Origin: Notospermus geniculatus
Lineage: Eukaryota > Nemertea > Pilidiophora > Heteronemertea > Lineidae
Direction of reading: 5' to 3'
DNA: 64,000 bases
Assembly: GCA_002633025.1 (NCBI GenBank)
Contig: NMRB01000031.1
Span: 654,044 to 718,043 of the forward strand
The notes beneath the pieces are model-generated. The model worked only from the letters and a program-made list of their open reading frames with translations. It was not told the origin of the DNA and ran no database searches. This document shows, piece after piece, positions 1-12,026 of the stretch. The stretch's first letter is position 1; the number at the start of each line of letters is the position of its first letter. The position numbers were made by a program, and so were the translations under genes.

Positions 1-46
1 ACCAATTTGATACAAATGCTTATTCAAGACCAGTCTGTGTACTTAC

Positions 47-1938
47 TCATTTCCCCAGACCTTTGTGTTAGGCATAGGATCACCATCTTTGTCCTCTGGG
101 TCATTCAGATCTGTGCTTGCCTTTGGATCCTACAGAACAAGAGGGGCCAAGAATTCAGCACATGATATCACTGCCCAATTCTTGCTTGGAAAGTAGAATA
201 CTGGCAGTCAATGAAGCGATATACTACCAATGAATTTGGAATCATAGAAAGATGTTGTCATAATTGAGCCTTCAAATTGGGTTTGTTCATCCAACGCATT
301 AAAAACTTACATAGTTTTTCTTCAGATCTGGATGGGTGTACTGGATCCCATCGTCCATCACCGTGACGACTACACCATTTCCTGTTATCCCTTGCTCCCA
401 CACAACACCAAGGTTCAGATCCAGATTACTGACAGACCGACGACTTCTCCTGTCTTCTTGCTGGAATAGAAAGAGATGAGGTCATTTGAGATGGTTGTCG
501 GTTTTTGAGGGTCAGTCTTTTTGAAGTGATTATCATATGAATGGGGAAATAATCACCTTGACCAACAACATTTGGCCAGTTTTCGAAACAGCACCTAGCC
601 ACAGCTGTCCCAATTCCAACTAGCCCCAGACCCAGTTCATGAGCAGTCACTCACTTATGAATTTTTGATGTAACACATGCACAACCATACATTGAATAAT
701 GATCATCTCTAAATATGCACTGTTAGCACGGAAAATATTGTATGGTAAGTGCACAGCCATAGCCAGTCATCAATCATAGACATCCCTGAATAAATTCTTC
801 TCTATTCTCACTTACCAAATACCACTGATTAGGAAACTCAGGATCATTATATTTCACAGTATCATCCTGTGCCCTCTCCTTCTGAACTTCAGAATCTGTC
901 TTCTTTGTTCTCTTTTCTTGGTGATTCTCCTGATATCTCTTCAGTATCTCTAAAAGTCTCTTCTTGACATCAACATCAGGATGGTCATCTGTACCTCCCC
1001 TCAAGAGATCAAGGTCACGATTACTGGGAAGAAGTTCACGTTTTTTCCTGGTTAGTAATTTCTGTTGCTCAGCCCTCTTTACCTACGAAGTACACAAGAA
1101 GTTGCAATAAAGGTTCATGGATTTGTACCGTATTTTGATTCTGATCAGCCTGACACAGAAATCACCATTTCTAATGTCTAATAGAATTACAATAAGGGTT
1201 ACATGTAGGCCTACAACAACCACACTTACTGCCATTGCAATAACTATGATGTGGAAGATGTCTTCTACTCTCTCGAGGTAGTCAATGAAGTGATTTCTAT
1301 AGTACAAACAACTTCAGGGAAGACTTACGTTTGGGTCCTTGCGTAAAGCATCCAAGATGTCCTCTGCACTTCTCTTCGATCTGTGGGGTACATCTTTATG
1401 CTCGAAGTAATACACATTCCCGAGGTTGGCCAGCTAAATCAGACAACAAACGAGATTTCTTATTGCCCAATGTGTGTCCCAACTAAACTGAGTGGCTCTT
1501 ATTGGTTGGAACTTCAGTTTCTTTATATTTCACAGCTGGTAAAAATGTGGGTCTTTAAATTTCTTCAAAAATACATCCTAGTACAATGACACACGACAAG
1601 TAAAAAGTACCAATACAGAATATACTGGTACCGGTAAGCCCTATATGTAGTACCCTATCTTATACTGAAGTCAGCAAACTACGTCCATGATACAGTTTGT
1701 CCCTGCTCTTTAAGCAAAAACCTACCCTTTTCACAACTTTGAACCCGTATGCCTGGGCAACAAGGTCAGCTATAATATCATCACCATCATCGCTGAGCTC
1801 CACTGCGAAATCCCTTGTGAAGATGGGGCGGTTCTCTTCATCGAGATATTGGGCGAGGAAGCCAGGTAGGCCTAGCCCACATAGTAACACTAACAGTGCA
1901 GCTGTTAGTCTCGCACTCGTCCACACAGGACCCATCAT
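47..1938 (-). CDS. Proprotein convertase, copy A (exons 1-5 only, runs off window start)
   Basis: This is the 5' part of a furin/kexin-family subtilase, read on the minus strand. The coding exons are 1938-1726 (signal peptide and start of the prodomain), 1433-1329, 1082-816, 460-311 and 129-47; all have AG/GT borders and phases that join. The ATG pair at 1938 follows a splice-acceptor-like site at 1960, so a 5' UTR intron is likely. The prodomain carries RSKR and RKKR sites. Exon 3 ends at the PNQWYL motif that opens the catalytic domain, and exon 4 carries the catalytic Asp in VMDDG. The next exons would lie before base 1. The same five exons recur at +18377 (18424-20315) with the same protein. 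This is probably an allele of the complete gene at 12027-20315 rather than a second locus. Confidence 0.85.
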
Positions 1939-2098
1939 CTGAAGATGTGTCACCTCAAACTGAAAAGGAATTATAAGTCAATTGATAAATTAATTGGCAA
2001 TTTCTAGGTAGGCCTACGCATCCATGGGGTACCGTAGGCCTATAATTTTAGAATCCCCAATCGGAAGTGACATACCAACGGGGCAACGGTACCGCTGT

Positions 2099-2220
2099 TG
2101 ACCTGATTATGAGTTGGCCTGCTACCGGTAACCCGGTACCGGTAGTAGGTCAACTAAGGTCAAGCAGGTCAACTGCTACCGGGTTACCGGTAGCAGGTCA
2201 ACTCGTAACAAACCAGGTCA
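2099..2220. promoter_or_regulatory. Cluster of AGGTCA half-sites upstream of the convertase
   Basis: Six copies of AGGTCA, the nuclear-receptor half-site, lie within about 120 bases: inverted at 2099-2104, and direct at 2147-2152, 2157-2162, 2166-2171, 2195-2200 and 2215-2220. They are interleaved with CTACCGGT/ACCGGTAG palindromes. The cluster sits upstream of the first convertase coding exon and is conserved in copy B near 20476-20605. A regulatory role is inference; a simple repeat that happens to contain the motif is the alternative. Confidence 0.4.
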
Positions 2221-2800
2221 ACTCGTACATGTACTTTGGTTAACTCGCATGACTCAAATAAGAAAACTTTCAAGCAAGTTCTATTTTTTATAATTCCTGG
2301 GTGGGCCAAACAATTCGTGTTCCCATCGTTAATAGGCCTAGGCCTAGGTTGGTCATGATTTAGGCCGAGATGATGGTCGACATGATAGTTTGGGTTCGAC
2401 AGGATGCAGGGCATGCAGGGGGTGTTCGCCATACGGTAGTAGGCCTACTTTTGGCCTAGTCAGTATCGGTATACAATGTTTGTAGGCCTGATGACGATGT
2501 CATCACTTCATCATGATCATGTTCATGACTTCAGCTTACCACCAATTATTCTCACACAGTCACAGGAGCTAGCCTATTTGTGGCATTTTCTCAGCATTGT
2601 CACAGTAGATAAATCGTCATAGTTGTTGGAAATCACTATCCAACAATAACAAATACATTGATTGATCTACAAATGACGTCAACACGGTATTTTGGGTGTT
2701 CCACGTTCCTGTCGCTTCCGAATTTTTGCACAGGGATCAGACTAGTTTCTCTCTGTGCCGCTCCACCCCGCGGCGCTACCGTTGTGGAATGAGCGCCACT

Positions 2801-3025
2801 AGACTAGTACCTGGTCCTACCGATGGTGTCGCTTTTGAATTCGCTGAATGGTAGGACCAGTCGTGGCCGCCATACTTGCCTGAAACCCGGCAAGTAATTA
2901 ATTATTCATGCAATGAACCTGTTAACCAATGGGATCCAATCACATTTGAGAACGGCACGGCCACTACCCGTCCTAACATTTGCTAATTTCATAACGTAGA
3001 CGAGTTAGGACGGGCTTCCAGTCTA
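2801..3025. mobile_element. Insertion present in copy A only
   Basis: Copy B reads straight through this point (near 21173). In copy A the 10-base sequence GAGCGCCACT occurs on both sides (2791-2800 and 3026-3035) of the extra DNA, as expected of a target-site duplication. The ends carry short inverted repeats (TAGACT type). Inside there is a partial hairpin built on GGTCCTACC/GGTAGGACC. No transposase is encoded, so this is a non-autonomous element. Confidence 0.6.
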
Positions 3026-3044
3026 GAGCGCCACTGGAGTGTAG

Positions 3045-3142
3045 TCCGAACGTCTGACTCGTATTGCTATTTTTAGAATCTGCTGGACGCTAGTTGCGGC
3101 CGTCAGTTCTGCAAATGAGCAACAGGCGGCAGTGTTCGGACT
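3045..3142. mobile_element. Second small insertion present in copy A only
   Basis: The extra DNA of about 98 bases lies between two copies of ACTGGAGTGTAG (3033-3044 and 3143-3154); copy B has a single uninterrupted copy. The insert ends carry inverted GTCCGAAC/GTTCGGAC. It sits directly next to the insertion at 2801-3025. Confidence 0.55.
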
Positions 3143-3369
3143 ACTGGAGTGTAGCGGCAAAGATTGTGGAACCAGTCAACACAGGGGAGGGAGAGGTTTC
3201 TACGGAAATAGCCGAAGTTGGCCGATGTTGATCGGAAAATCTATTTTTAGGATTTGCCAATAAAATGTTATGCAAAAGAATCGGGATCACTGATGGTGCG
3301 ATACAATCGCACCATCAGTCAGCGCCACCATACAGCAGGTCAGGGAACCAGAGTACAAAAGGTCGGGTA

Positions 3370-3424
3370 GACTGGTTCCCGGTCCCAAATAGCCGTTAGC
3401 GATATTGGGACCGGGAACCAGTCT
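3370..3424. repeat. Inverted repeat
   Basis: The arms AGACTGGTTCCCGGTCCCA and its reverse complement flank a short loop. The same hairpin is present in copy B at about 21430-21483. Confidence 0.6.
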
Positions 3425-3500
3425 AAAGGTCGGGTTACGTCATGAATCCAGCCGTTGATTCTCCGACAGGCAAAACATGCGATTCCTACAAAGGTTCATC

Positions 3501-3547
3501 AACCTGTTAAAATGTAGTACTGTTACTGCTAATACATTTTAACAGGT
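3501..3547. repeat. Small foldback insertion absent from copy B
   Basis: CCTGTTAAAATGTA and its near reverse complement flank a short loop. Copy B (near 21560) lacks the segment. This is another indel difference between the two copies. Confidence 0.5.
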
Positions 3548-3552
3548 CAATG

Positions 3553-3753
3553 TACTGTAAACCGTGAAATTTTCGCGTGTTTTATTTTCGCGCTCGAGGG
3601 TCAAAACGCAAACATAAATTGTGCGAAAATTATTATTCTTATTATTCTTTTGAAGCTGAATGGTTCCAATCGCGAAAATTTATTCTTCGCAAATTCATAG
3701 ACCCCCAAAATCGCGAACCTTTAGCGTCCCGAAAATATCACGGTTTACAGTAC
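3553..3753. mobile_element. MITE with TACTGTAAACCGTGA ends (copy A)
   Basis: The inverted terminal repeats TACTGTAAACCGTGA and TCACGGTTTACAGTA enclose a segment rich in TTTCGCG/CGCGAAAA motifs. There is no open transposase frame. The same element is at 21565-21764 in copy B. I recognise this end sequence as a common marine-invertebrate repeat type, but assign no family name. Confidence 0.6.
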
Positions 3754-4001
3754 TGTAAATTGACATCGAAATTCCTGATAAATTTTGGGGCACTGACGAT
3801 GGAAAGGGCAGCACTACCCAGCACCAATTGAATTGATTCCCGTCGCTAGGCATCAGGCTATCGTGTCACGTCTACGGCCTAGCTGAGTTACCGCTCTCCA
3901 GTGAGTTTTTGCAACAGCGCAGTTGGGCCAACAATGTTTGTTTAGTGATGATTCACCAATAGTTCAACAGATACTACAAACATTTTATATAGAGATATGA
4001 A

Positions 4002-4007
4002 TTTATT
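4002..4007 (-). terminator. Candidate CARF poly(A) signal
   Basis: AATAAA on the minus strand lies about 1.1 kb downstream of the CARF stop at 5110. The interval 4008-5109 holds no convincing gene on either strand and is best read as CARF 3' UTR. The corresponding signal in copy B is near 22014. Confidence 0.4.
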
Positions 4008-5109
4008 TTAAATACTTGTACTAACATCAATATTTTCAATGGATCAAATATGTACAAAACAACGTCACAACTGTCTTTCACGCTGGCAGCACCTGTCGTC
4101 CACCTATTGTCAAAATGTCACTATCTGAAGTTCATTCCAACAATATCAAAGTGTTCCCAAATCACAAGAATCACTCGACAAGCTCAGCTGGCATTGCCCA
4201 TGCGACAGCCATGGCAAAAATCTCTAACATAACATACACATATTTTCCTCTAAGAATGGACTAGACATAGCAATATATTCACGACCAAAGGGCCATCACG
4301 GCCACTTAACCAAAAGCTTCATCACCATTTGCAGGGTGTTAATGAACACAAAATGCACCAGTATCGTGGTATGAGCCTCATGGAACGACTCCTCTAAGTC
4401 TTTTGTTGACCAACTAAATTTTAAAAGGAAAGACAAGGACCTCCCTGCCATGCCTGCTCCCCAACAAACACAGATGATACAAGTCTAAATGTGGTCCCCG
4501 ACTAACTGTTATCAGTAAAATAAATCCATATGACTTCAAGATGGCTGCCAGACCTTTTCTTCACTTAGAAGGGCACTGGCTAACAGTAGAACACATCCCT
4601 TTTCCAATTATGACAGAAGTAAGTTATCAGGCTACGCTTGTGAAATACATCTAACATACAAAGTTGATCACATGATGAAACTCCTCAGATAGTTTACACA
4701 GAATTAAGTTGGCACTTATTAAGAAACAATAAACATTCATAAAACACAGCCAGAATGGAATATTTTACTTAAAACTCTCCCATCTATTCCACAAAAAGAA
4801 AGATCCCAAATGGTGGCATCACGTAAACACCTGAAAGAAGCGCAGTCGCAATTTTTGATACAGATGTTCTTCAAGGCAGAGCAACATCCAGCTTGATGAT
4901 TCCTGAGTGAAACTGGCCTACATGTAGATTTATCTCCCTCATTAACATACATGTGTACCATATGTCTCAGAATAGTTGGCCCCATCGTCCAGACAACATC
5001 AAAGTCCCACATGAGTTACCGGTACAGTCTCCTGATGGAAAGACAGATCTCCTTCTCAGACTTCAACAGATGAGGGATCTCTCCTGCAGTCAGATGTTGG
5101 AGCACATCT

Positions 5110-8100
5110 TCAATCTTCCACGGTATCGCTGAACTGGTTTTCGCCATTTTCTTCATGCAACACCAGGCTGTCAGATTCTGAAATCAAATACAAGTACATC
5201 ACATACAGTCCGGTACAAAACCTCCCCAGTTTACCAAATGCTGTTTCTTGGCCAGTGGTATCCTTTATCAGAGTATCAGAAAGTATTAGAGTAAGGTCAA
5301 TAAATGTAGGTGGATATGGATGTTATGTACTGGACTATAATGAAGCCATGTCTTCAGACTAAACTTCCACTTCCTCAGTAGATATTCAGGTGAGATTTGA
5401 AACTGAACCAGGTACCGGTAGTCTTGATATTGACTGACAACTCACCGTGTTCCATATCCATAGATCCGAGATTATCACTGATTGACATGTCACCATCCTC
5501 CTGCTTGATCAACTGTTTTCTCGAATCTGCCCCAGATTCACCCGATTTGTCAGCCGCGTTCGACACAACAGGTTGGACATTCTGCACCACCTGATTCAAC
5601 TGCATCACTTGAAATGTATTGGAATCTCCTGCCTGAATAAGTTGAAATGGAGCAGCTGCAGTTTGTAGCAGTTGAAAGGAACCGTCTTGCTGGAGAAGCT
5701 GGAAGGATGTAGCACTTGCTGTCCCAGCAGACATCAGCCGTAGTGCATTTGAGTCCATCGCGGCAGTTTTTACAACGTGTAAAGCGCCAGTGTCAGAACT
5801 ATCTGCTTCGATTAACTGAAAGTTGTTTGGTGTGTTTGTTTGATTTCCCATCTCGGGTACATTTGATCCTTGACTAGTCTGTGATTGAACTTGAACATGT
5901 TGAACCACGGATTTGTTTTCCTCACAAGTCGGAACAGGGAGAGATGAATCTGGCAACTGGAAAGAAAGAAGAAATACATGTACCGTACATGAGCCTGAAG
6001 AATGATTAATCAGAAGTATCCCTTTACAATGTACTTCTGACAAAACCTGATACTCTCATCTTCATTCATTTTTGAGTTCACTCCAAGTCAGGGCCAAGTT
6101 AGGTAAGAGGCGGCTTGTCAAAGATTTTCATTTTTTCATTTTCCTTAAAGGTAACAAAATCTTTGACAAGCCGCCTATTTATACCTATCAAGAGACCTTC
6201 TTTAAAGTCTGACAGCATCTAAAGATTGGATTCTCAGTAAGACAAACAAGGCAACAACAGTAGAATGAAAAGTGCAGAGAAGATGCCAACAGAGGAGTGT
6301 GTGTAAAGTATTTCACCTGGATAACATTTCCACTCGGGAACATATTTGGATGTAGTTTGGCTAACAGCTGGGCCGTCTCCGGAGTGAGGGATGCACTGAC
6401 TTGAGTTGTGCCATCACTTAAATGTGTCTCGACGCGTGATATGACATGGCCACCATCTGAATGAGAATGGGAAAGAAAATGATGAAATTATGTGTAATTC
6501 CTCCTGGTCTACAATTCCACTGACTTCATGGAAAGAGTTCAAAACTTGAATTCACATTCCGGTTCTCATCGAAGCTCTTCTTTGGGAATTGGGAACTGAA
6601 TCAAGATTGATGACTGTCAATCATAAAATGACAGGTACGTAATTGAAGCTGTCAATTCTTACCATCACGAGGATTCTGAGTGAGTGTCACAGTTACTGTT
6701 TCGGCATGAGGTGCGGGCGTTGCAGCTGTATGCCAATTTGTTTGTTCTAATGGGTTATTGAGATCTTCAAGACATATTGGGACATGATTGTCACTGGTGA
6801 TCACTTCAACGTTCACCTATAAAAGAGATGGGCAATCGACTTCCTAAATTATGTGGAAAATCCTGGAAAATTAATGGCACCATTCGTATTTGGGGTGGGG
6901 GGTGGGGGGGGATCAATGAAAATGCCCGACTGCTCTAATTGCTGCCAGAACTACGTTCAGGTGATCAACTGCACGCCCAAAGTGGGTAACTTCTACTTTT
7001 GAGACTGGTCACATCTAAGTTAGCGTCAGCTGCTGGGTATCTAACCAGACCCACAAAATGATCTTTTCAATGCAGAGGCGGCTGATCTGATAATGAATGT
7101 ACATACCGTGGGAGCAGTACATTGAAGTATCCCAGCTTCAATATCCTTCAGTGCTTGATGAACATGATTTTGCAGATCATTGACTGTTGGGAATAGTGTG
7201 AGATTATGCTTCTCCGCACAGCTGTCATTACCATCAAACACTTCCTTTTCAACAAACCGCCTTAAATTGAAGAAAAAAAACACGTCAACATAGTTTTACA
7301 GGAGCATGAACTATGTGCAAACATACAACATCTGCATTATACATGACCAGTCTGCAAAACCAGGCTTTACATATACAGAACGACTGATGATTTTTACAGA
7401 ATACGTCATTCCAAACAGCTTGCGGTACGGTACCTCAATTGTTTCCTTATGGCATAGACTCTTGTCTCCCCGCCTGCAACTTGATCTCTGATTTTCTGTA
7501 CAACTTTTGGATGCAATCGCATGACAGGAGGCGGTTCGCATTCATCTGGCAACAAACCATCATTGTGGAATTCATGAGCTTTTTCTGTCGGAAGTTGAAC
7601 GTAAAACCTAAAACAAAACGTATATGTGTGATGAGGCAAATGTATATGTTATTTGATTGAAAGTGCACTCAAAAACTTGCTCACAACAGGTAAAACATCA
7701 ACTTTCAGTGCCTTGAACATGATCTAGGCATTTTTATTTGCAGCAACCGGAACCAGAAAACTTTCAGCTCACAGACCACATTCCACGCAAGAGTTACCTT
7801 TCTCCTCCTAGGCCTATATTATCAGTGGCACCCAAATCCACCTGCTTCAGTTCCTGGAATACTTTGTCCATTGCCAGCCTCATAGGCTTCTTCTCCTGAT
7901 TAATATCAACCTGATATTCTGGGAATTTTCTGACTTTTTTAATGTATATTCTGCAATTTGGAGAGATTTGAAAATTAATTAACCACAACCCAGGTTTAAA
8001 AACACACAGAAAGGAAAACTCATGGCTATCACTTTTGACTCTCTTATTTGAAACCCAAATGAATTCCACAATTTTCCTTTTGTCAAATATTTCAACCATC

Positions 8101-10039
8101 ACCTACCTAGCAGGGCAAGTCTGTCTGAATTCTTTCATAACCTGATCACCAGCTCGCTTGATTTGTGCCCCTTTTCTTCTGGGCCCATACTGACACTCCA
8201 TCACTATGGCACGACTCCCTGAAATAGAAGAAGCTGATTTGTATTGACAAGTCCTGGGAACTCCAAACTCATTACACCCCCTTCAGTCAACAATCAACAA
8301 CCATGTGGGTGGAACTAACCCACAATTGAGGAGTCCTAAATACAATAGTTATACAGAATGGAAATGATTACTTTGATAAGTTTCTTGTCCTTCCACATGT
8401 CCTCATAATGCAGGGTTCATTGGCGCACGGATTTTGTCCGACTCAGGTCCATAAAAAATCGATCATATTGACTTTTGCGTTGTCGTATCCGCAAAAACAG
8501 GGGCAAACGGACTGAAAACGGACCGGATCCGTGCGCCAATGAACCTTGCTTAACAGAGGTTTTCATAGAAGGAACATTCTGCATTCTACCTACCTGAATT
8601 AACAAAGGGTATACCATCGAAAGGAACATACTGTGACTTCCACATCAACCTGGTCGAAGGTTTGGCTGGACAGGGACTCTGTCTGGTCCCCCAGAAACTC
8701 TGTGTCTGCTGTTTGTGAAAATTAAGCAGCGATTCAAGTTCAGCTTCACTTCCCACCCAACCTCTGTAGGAATCGCCAATACACTGAAAAGCAATGCAAA
8801 CATTATTAGACTGACAATGTGTTTTCCATTACCTCCGCAGGTTTGCCTCAGCTGATTACAACCAAGTGACCCAAATGGCCAGTACAAGCACTCATCAACC
8901 AGAAAGAAGCTGTAGTATTAGACCACCTGGCCAAAACAAACTGCCAAAAGGAGGCATGTCACTCATCAAATGGTGTGGATGAACAAATGGGTACCTGTAC
9001 TGACAATGCAAAGAACAACACGAAATGTAACCTGGCTTCTTACCGCAACTGCAAGAGCTTTCTCCAATCTACCTACCTCACAATCCTGAAGTACTGAGGC
9101 CCAGTTGGGACATCCAGGGGGAAGAGGCTTCTGAGGGACGGGTGGTGGTGGCATCAATATGGCGGCACTGGTGTCCAAGGTAACAGACATATGGGCAGAA
9201 CCTAAAGAAAGAGCAACTGGAGCTAGTTATCAAGAAATACCACAGCCTATACTATTATACTATCAGGTAACACCAAGTCCTAGTATTGCAAAATGCAAGC
9301 ATATCCAAATGCCATTGGCAGTAAGGATAAGAGAATGAAAACTGAAGCACAGGTTTTTGCTGTCAACTTAAACATTTCAGTGCAGGGTATTATTCCTCAC
9401 CGTCATGACTGCTGGGCTGTATACCAGGGGATGAGCCAGCTATAACTGTCTGTTGCTGTAGCACGGTGCCAATTTGTGCAGTGGGCAGCACCTGGGCGAG
9501 GGTTGAAAACTCTGCCCCAGCAGGTAGGGACACAATTTGAATTGCTTCTCCCTTCATGATTCTGGATACTGGGAGAGCAAGCAGACTCTGTAGAGAAGAA
9601 TCGCCCTGACCATCTGAAAAAAAGGAAAGTTCAAGAGAAGGATAAACAAAATTTCTGCTGAATGACTATCTCTCATGCAAATGCTTTTCTGTTGATGACG
9701 ACAATTAGAAACCACATATGCCAGCTGTGAACTGAGAAAAGGATACATAACAAATGAAGGTAGACCCATGCCTTTTCAATCAATTTCACACATTCCCACC
9801 GGTAGCATTTAAATGCACAAAATGAATAAGCCGAAGCAAAGCATCGTTGGAATTTCTAAGATATGCTTACCTGATCCATCACCAGAAGGCTGTGCAGTAA
9901 CTGCATCCTCATTGCCATCTGGTAGGACCAAGGTCTCTAACGTCATCACACGCTTGTTTTGGGCATGGGTGGGCATCTCGGACTCCGAGAGATGGTCATG
10001 AGTATCCCCAGTGACCACCGCAAGTCCATCCTCAGCCAT
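5110..10039 (-). CDS. CARF: Calcium-responsive transcription factor (CARF), complete
   Basis: Twelve minus-strand coding exons join to 2163 nt (720 codons plus stop), close to the usual vertebrate CARF length. Exons: 10039-9871, 9613-9401, 9201-9077, 8783-8594, 8218-8107, 7950-7798, 7607-7434, 7260-7107, 6816-6663, 6456-6317, 5956-5446 and 5177-5110 (TGA). The ATG at 10039 opens [12 protein letters not shown]. The conserved ALS2CR8/CARF domain spans roughly residues 155-430, with recognisable stretches such as [37 protein letters not shown] and [19 protein letters not shown]. The C-terminal third is Gln-, Ser- and Thr-rich, as in an activation domain. In mammals CARF binds a calcium-response element of the BDNF promoter; that function here is inferred from homology. 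The convertase gene lies downstream on the same strand. Confidence 0.88.
6107..6177. repeat. Intronic hairpin in CARF
   Basis: AGGCGGCTTGTCAAAGATTT and its near-exact reverse complement lie about 30 bases apart in the intron before CARF exon 11. The same hairpin with a shorter loop is present in copy B (about 23378-23435). Confidence 0.6.
8411..8550. mobile_element. Foldback element in a CARF intron
   Basis: The end sequence GGTTCATTGGCGCACGGAT is repeated in inverted orientation about 90 bases away, with further imperfect pairing inside. It is non-coding and lies between CARF exons 4 and 5. Confidence 0.6.
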
Positions 10040-10268
10040 TATCTACCTGAAATGAAGAATTAATGTTTAGTCTGGATAGCACATTTCAGGCTGAAATGAA
10101 AGCTTGCTCAATCCTTGGAGAAATTCCTCCAGGGCTGGCTGGCCAAAAATGCAAATCACCTTTCGTGCCACCTTGTCCTTCATGTCCTTTGGGTACCGTT
10201 GGTTGGTTGTCATACTGATAGCAGACAGGTTACCGGTCAGTTCTGATGTTTTTGTTGGGGGGGGGGGT

Positions 10269-10946
10269 AGGACTCTGGTCTGTTTAGAAGAAGGATACAC
10301 CTACAAAATGACACCAATTGTGTCCCGTTATCTTCATCAGAACAGCTCGGCAGGAGGCGTGGAAACGTTTGGTACCTCCTGTCAAAAGTGTCTCCTTACC
10401 GAAAGTTTTTCGCCCAAGCCCATGTCGCTCCATCCTGCGTCACATAATGGAATGTGACGGCGAATTACCGTAGAAAATGCGAAAGCAGGACTCTGGTCTG
10501 TTTAGAAGAAGGATACACCTACAAAATGACACCAATTTTGTTCCGTTATCTTCATCAGAACAGTGCGGCAGGAGCCGTGGAAGCGTTTGGTACCTCCTGT
10601 CAAAAGTGTCTCCTTACCCAAAGTTTTTCGCCCAAGCCCATGTCGCTCCATCCTGCGTCAATGGAATGTGATGGCGAATTACCGTAGAAAATGCGAAAGC
10701 AGGACTCTGGTCTGTTTAGAAGAAGGATACACCTACAAAATGACAGCAATTTTGTTCCGTTATCTTCATCAGAACACCTCGGCAGGAGCGTCTAAACTTT
10801 TGGTACCTCCAAAGTTTTTCGCCTCAGGACAGTTCGCTTCGTCCTGCGTTACATAATTGAATATGACGGCGAATTACGGTACAAAATGCGAAAGCAGGAC
10901 TCTGGGCTGTTTAGAAGAAGGATACCCCTACAAAATGACACCAATT
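10269..10946 (+). repeat. Tandem repeat, unit about 195-218 bp, just over three copies
   Basis: Units beginning AGGACTCTGGTCTGTTTAGA start at 10269, 10487, 10701 and 10896; the last is cut by the N at 10947. The units stay open in several frames only because they are repeated; I do not regard them as coding. Tandem repeats commonly break assemblies, which fits a contig end here. Confidence 0.8.
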
Positions 10947-10947
10947 N
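10947..10947. other. Assembly join (single N)
   Basis: A single N separates the tandem repeat (left) from an unrelated hairpin (right). Sequence left of it belongs to copy A and right of it to copy B, so true adjacency of the two sides should not be assumed. Confidence 0.8.
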
Positions 10948-11245
10948 CCGCATGCGTCAACGAATCGCGTTAGGTGTGCAGCCACCCTAACGCGATTTGT
11001 TGACGCATGCGGCAACGCCTTTGTTATTTTCCGCCGCACTGCACGCAAACAAAGGTTTTGACGCATGCGTCGCCCAATCGCATGCGAATCGCGTTAGGTG
11101 TGTCCCTACCCTATACACTACACACGATTCGCCCAACGCATGCGATGGTTCTTTGTTATTTCATGCCGCAATGCCTCCCAAACAAAAGCGCTTCGCGTGC
11201 GATTCCAAACCGCTTGGCGAATCGCTTCTAGTGTGCACCCACCCT
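10948..11245. repeat. GCATGCG-rich inverted repeat element
   Basis: CGCATGCGTCAACGAATCGC and its near reverse complement form a hairpin at 10948-11012. Related degenerate copies of GCATGCG and GGTGTG(C/T) motifs continue to about 11245. It is non-coding and looks like a foldback or MITE cut by the contig join. Confidence 0.5.
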
Positions 11246-11480
11246 TAGCTATTAACCTAAGTTTGACGGTGCAAAAACTAAGTTTCTGCTGATAAACTTA
11301 GCTATTTATTACACACCTGGATTGCCATAGGCATCTCTTGACGATCTTCTGTTCAATTTAGGCCTAAATGATATCTTTGGGGCATATAGTAATCAAAGAA
11401 TTCCTGCTGGCAGTTGTGCATTGTGGGGGTGGAAACTCACCTGGAAATCCAAGTATAATTGAAGAGGTTTGAAGGAATAA

Positions 11481-11493
11481 TTTATTATTTATT
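11481..11493 (-). terminator. Candidate convertase poly(A) signals
   Basis: Two overlapping minus-strand AATAAA motifs (11481-11486 and 11488-11493) lie about 535 bases past the convertase stop codon at 12027-12029. No other gene is seen between 11494 and 12026. Confidence 0.4.
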
Positions 11494-11562
11494 GGTATAA
11501 AACTATAAATATATCAATATATTTAAGCCATAGAAGTTATTCCTGTGAACCCAGAAAAGGGA

Positions 11563-11756
11563 TACACTAGAACCTCACCTAGCGGACACCTCAATACAGT
11601 GGACACCTCTGAAGATTACGGGCAGATTTGTCAAGTCCCGAATTTTCCAAAGACTGGCCTCCGTTGTTGATGGAGTTTCAATATTGCGGACACCTCACTA
11701 TTATGGACAGCTGAGCCCAGTCCCAAAGGTGTCCGCAATAGCGAGGTTCTAATGTA
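11563..11756. mobile_element. MITE-like repeat with TAGAACCTC ends
   Basis: Imperfect inverted ends (TAGAACCTC...GGACACCT and AGGTGTCCG...GAGGTTCTA) enclose about 195 bases containing several GGACACC motifs. Related segments occur at 32600-32630 and 34022-34195. It lies in the convertase 3' UTR or spacer. Confidence 0.55.
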
Positions 11757-12026
11757 CTTTGTTTTAACCCTATGTAAGTCAATATACTGGTATCAGGCCA
11801 CATTGTATTAGTGTAGGCTCTTAAGTGCATGATATGATACTTGGTTGGGTTAGAGGCATTCAGCCTTTGAACAGTTGCATCACAAGCGAGTGTGCACATA
11901 ACAAGACAGATGCGTGAAAGCCCTTGTAGTGGTTTTAGTCTTAGCATAGCATAGCTTTCTATTCACACATTGTACATAAATGTAGCATTGCAGCTGTAAC
12001 ACATGTCCCAAGAAACACAATGTACC

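Noticed and set aside
10104-10856. Series of plus-strand open frames of 64-117 codons
   Set aside because: They overlay CARF 5' flank and a 200-bp tandem repeat; the same peptide recurs because the DNA repeats. No start context, splice sites or domain.
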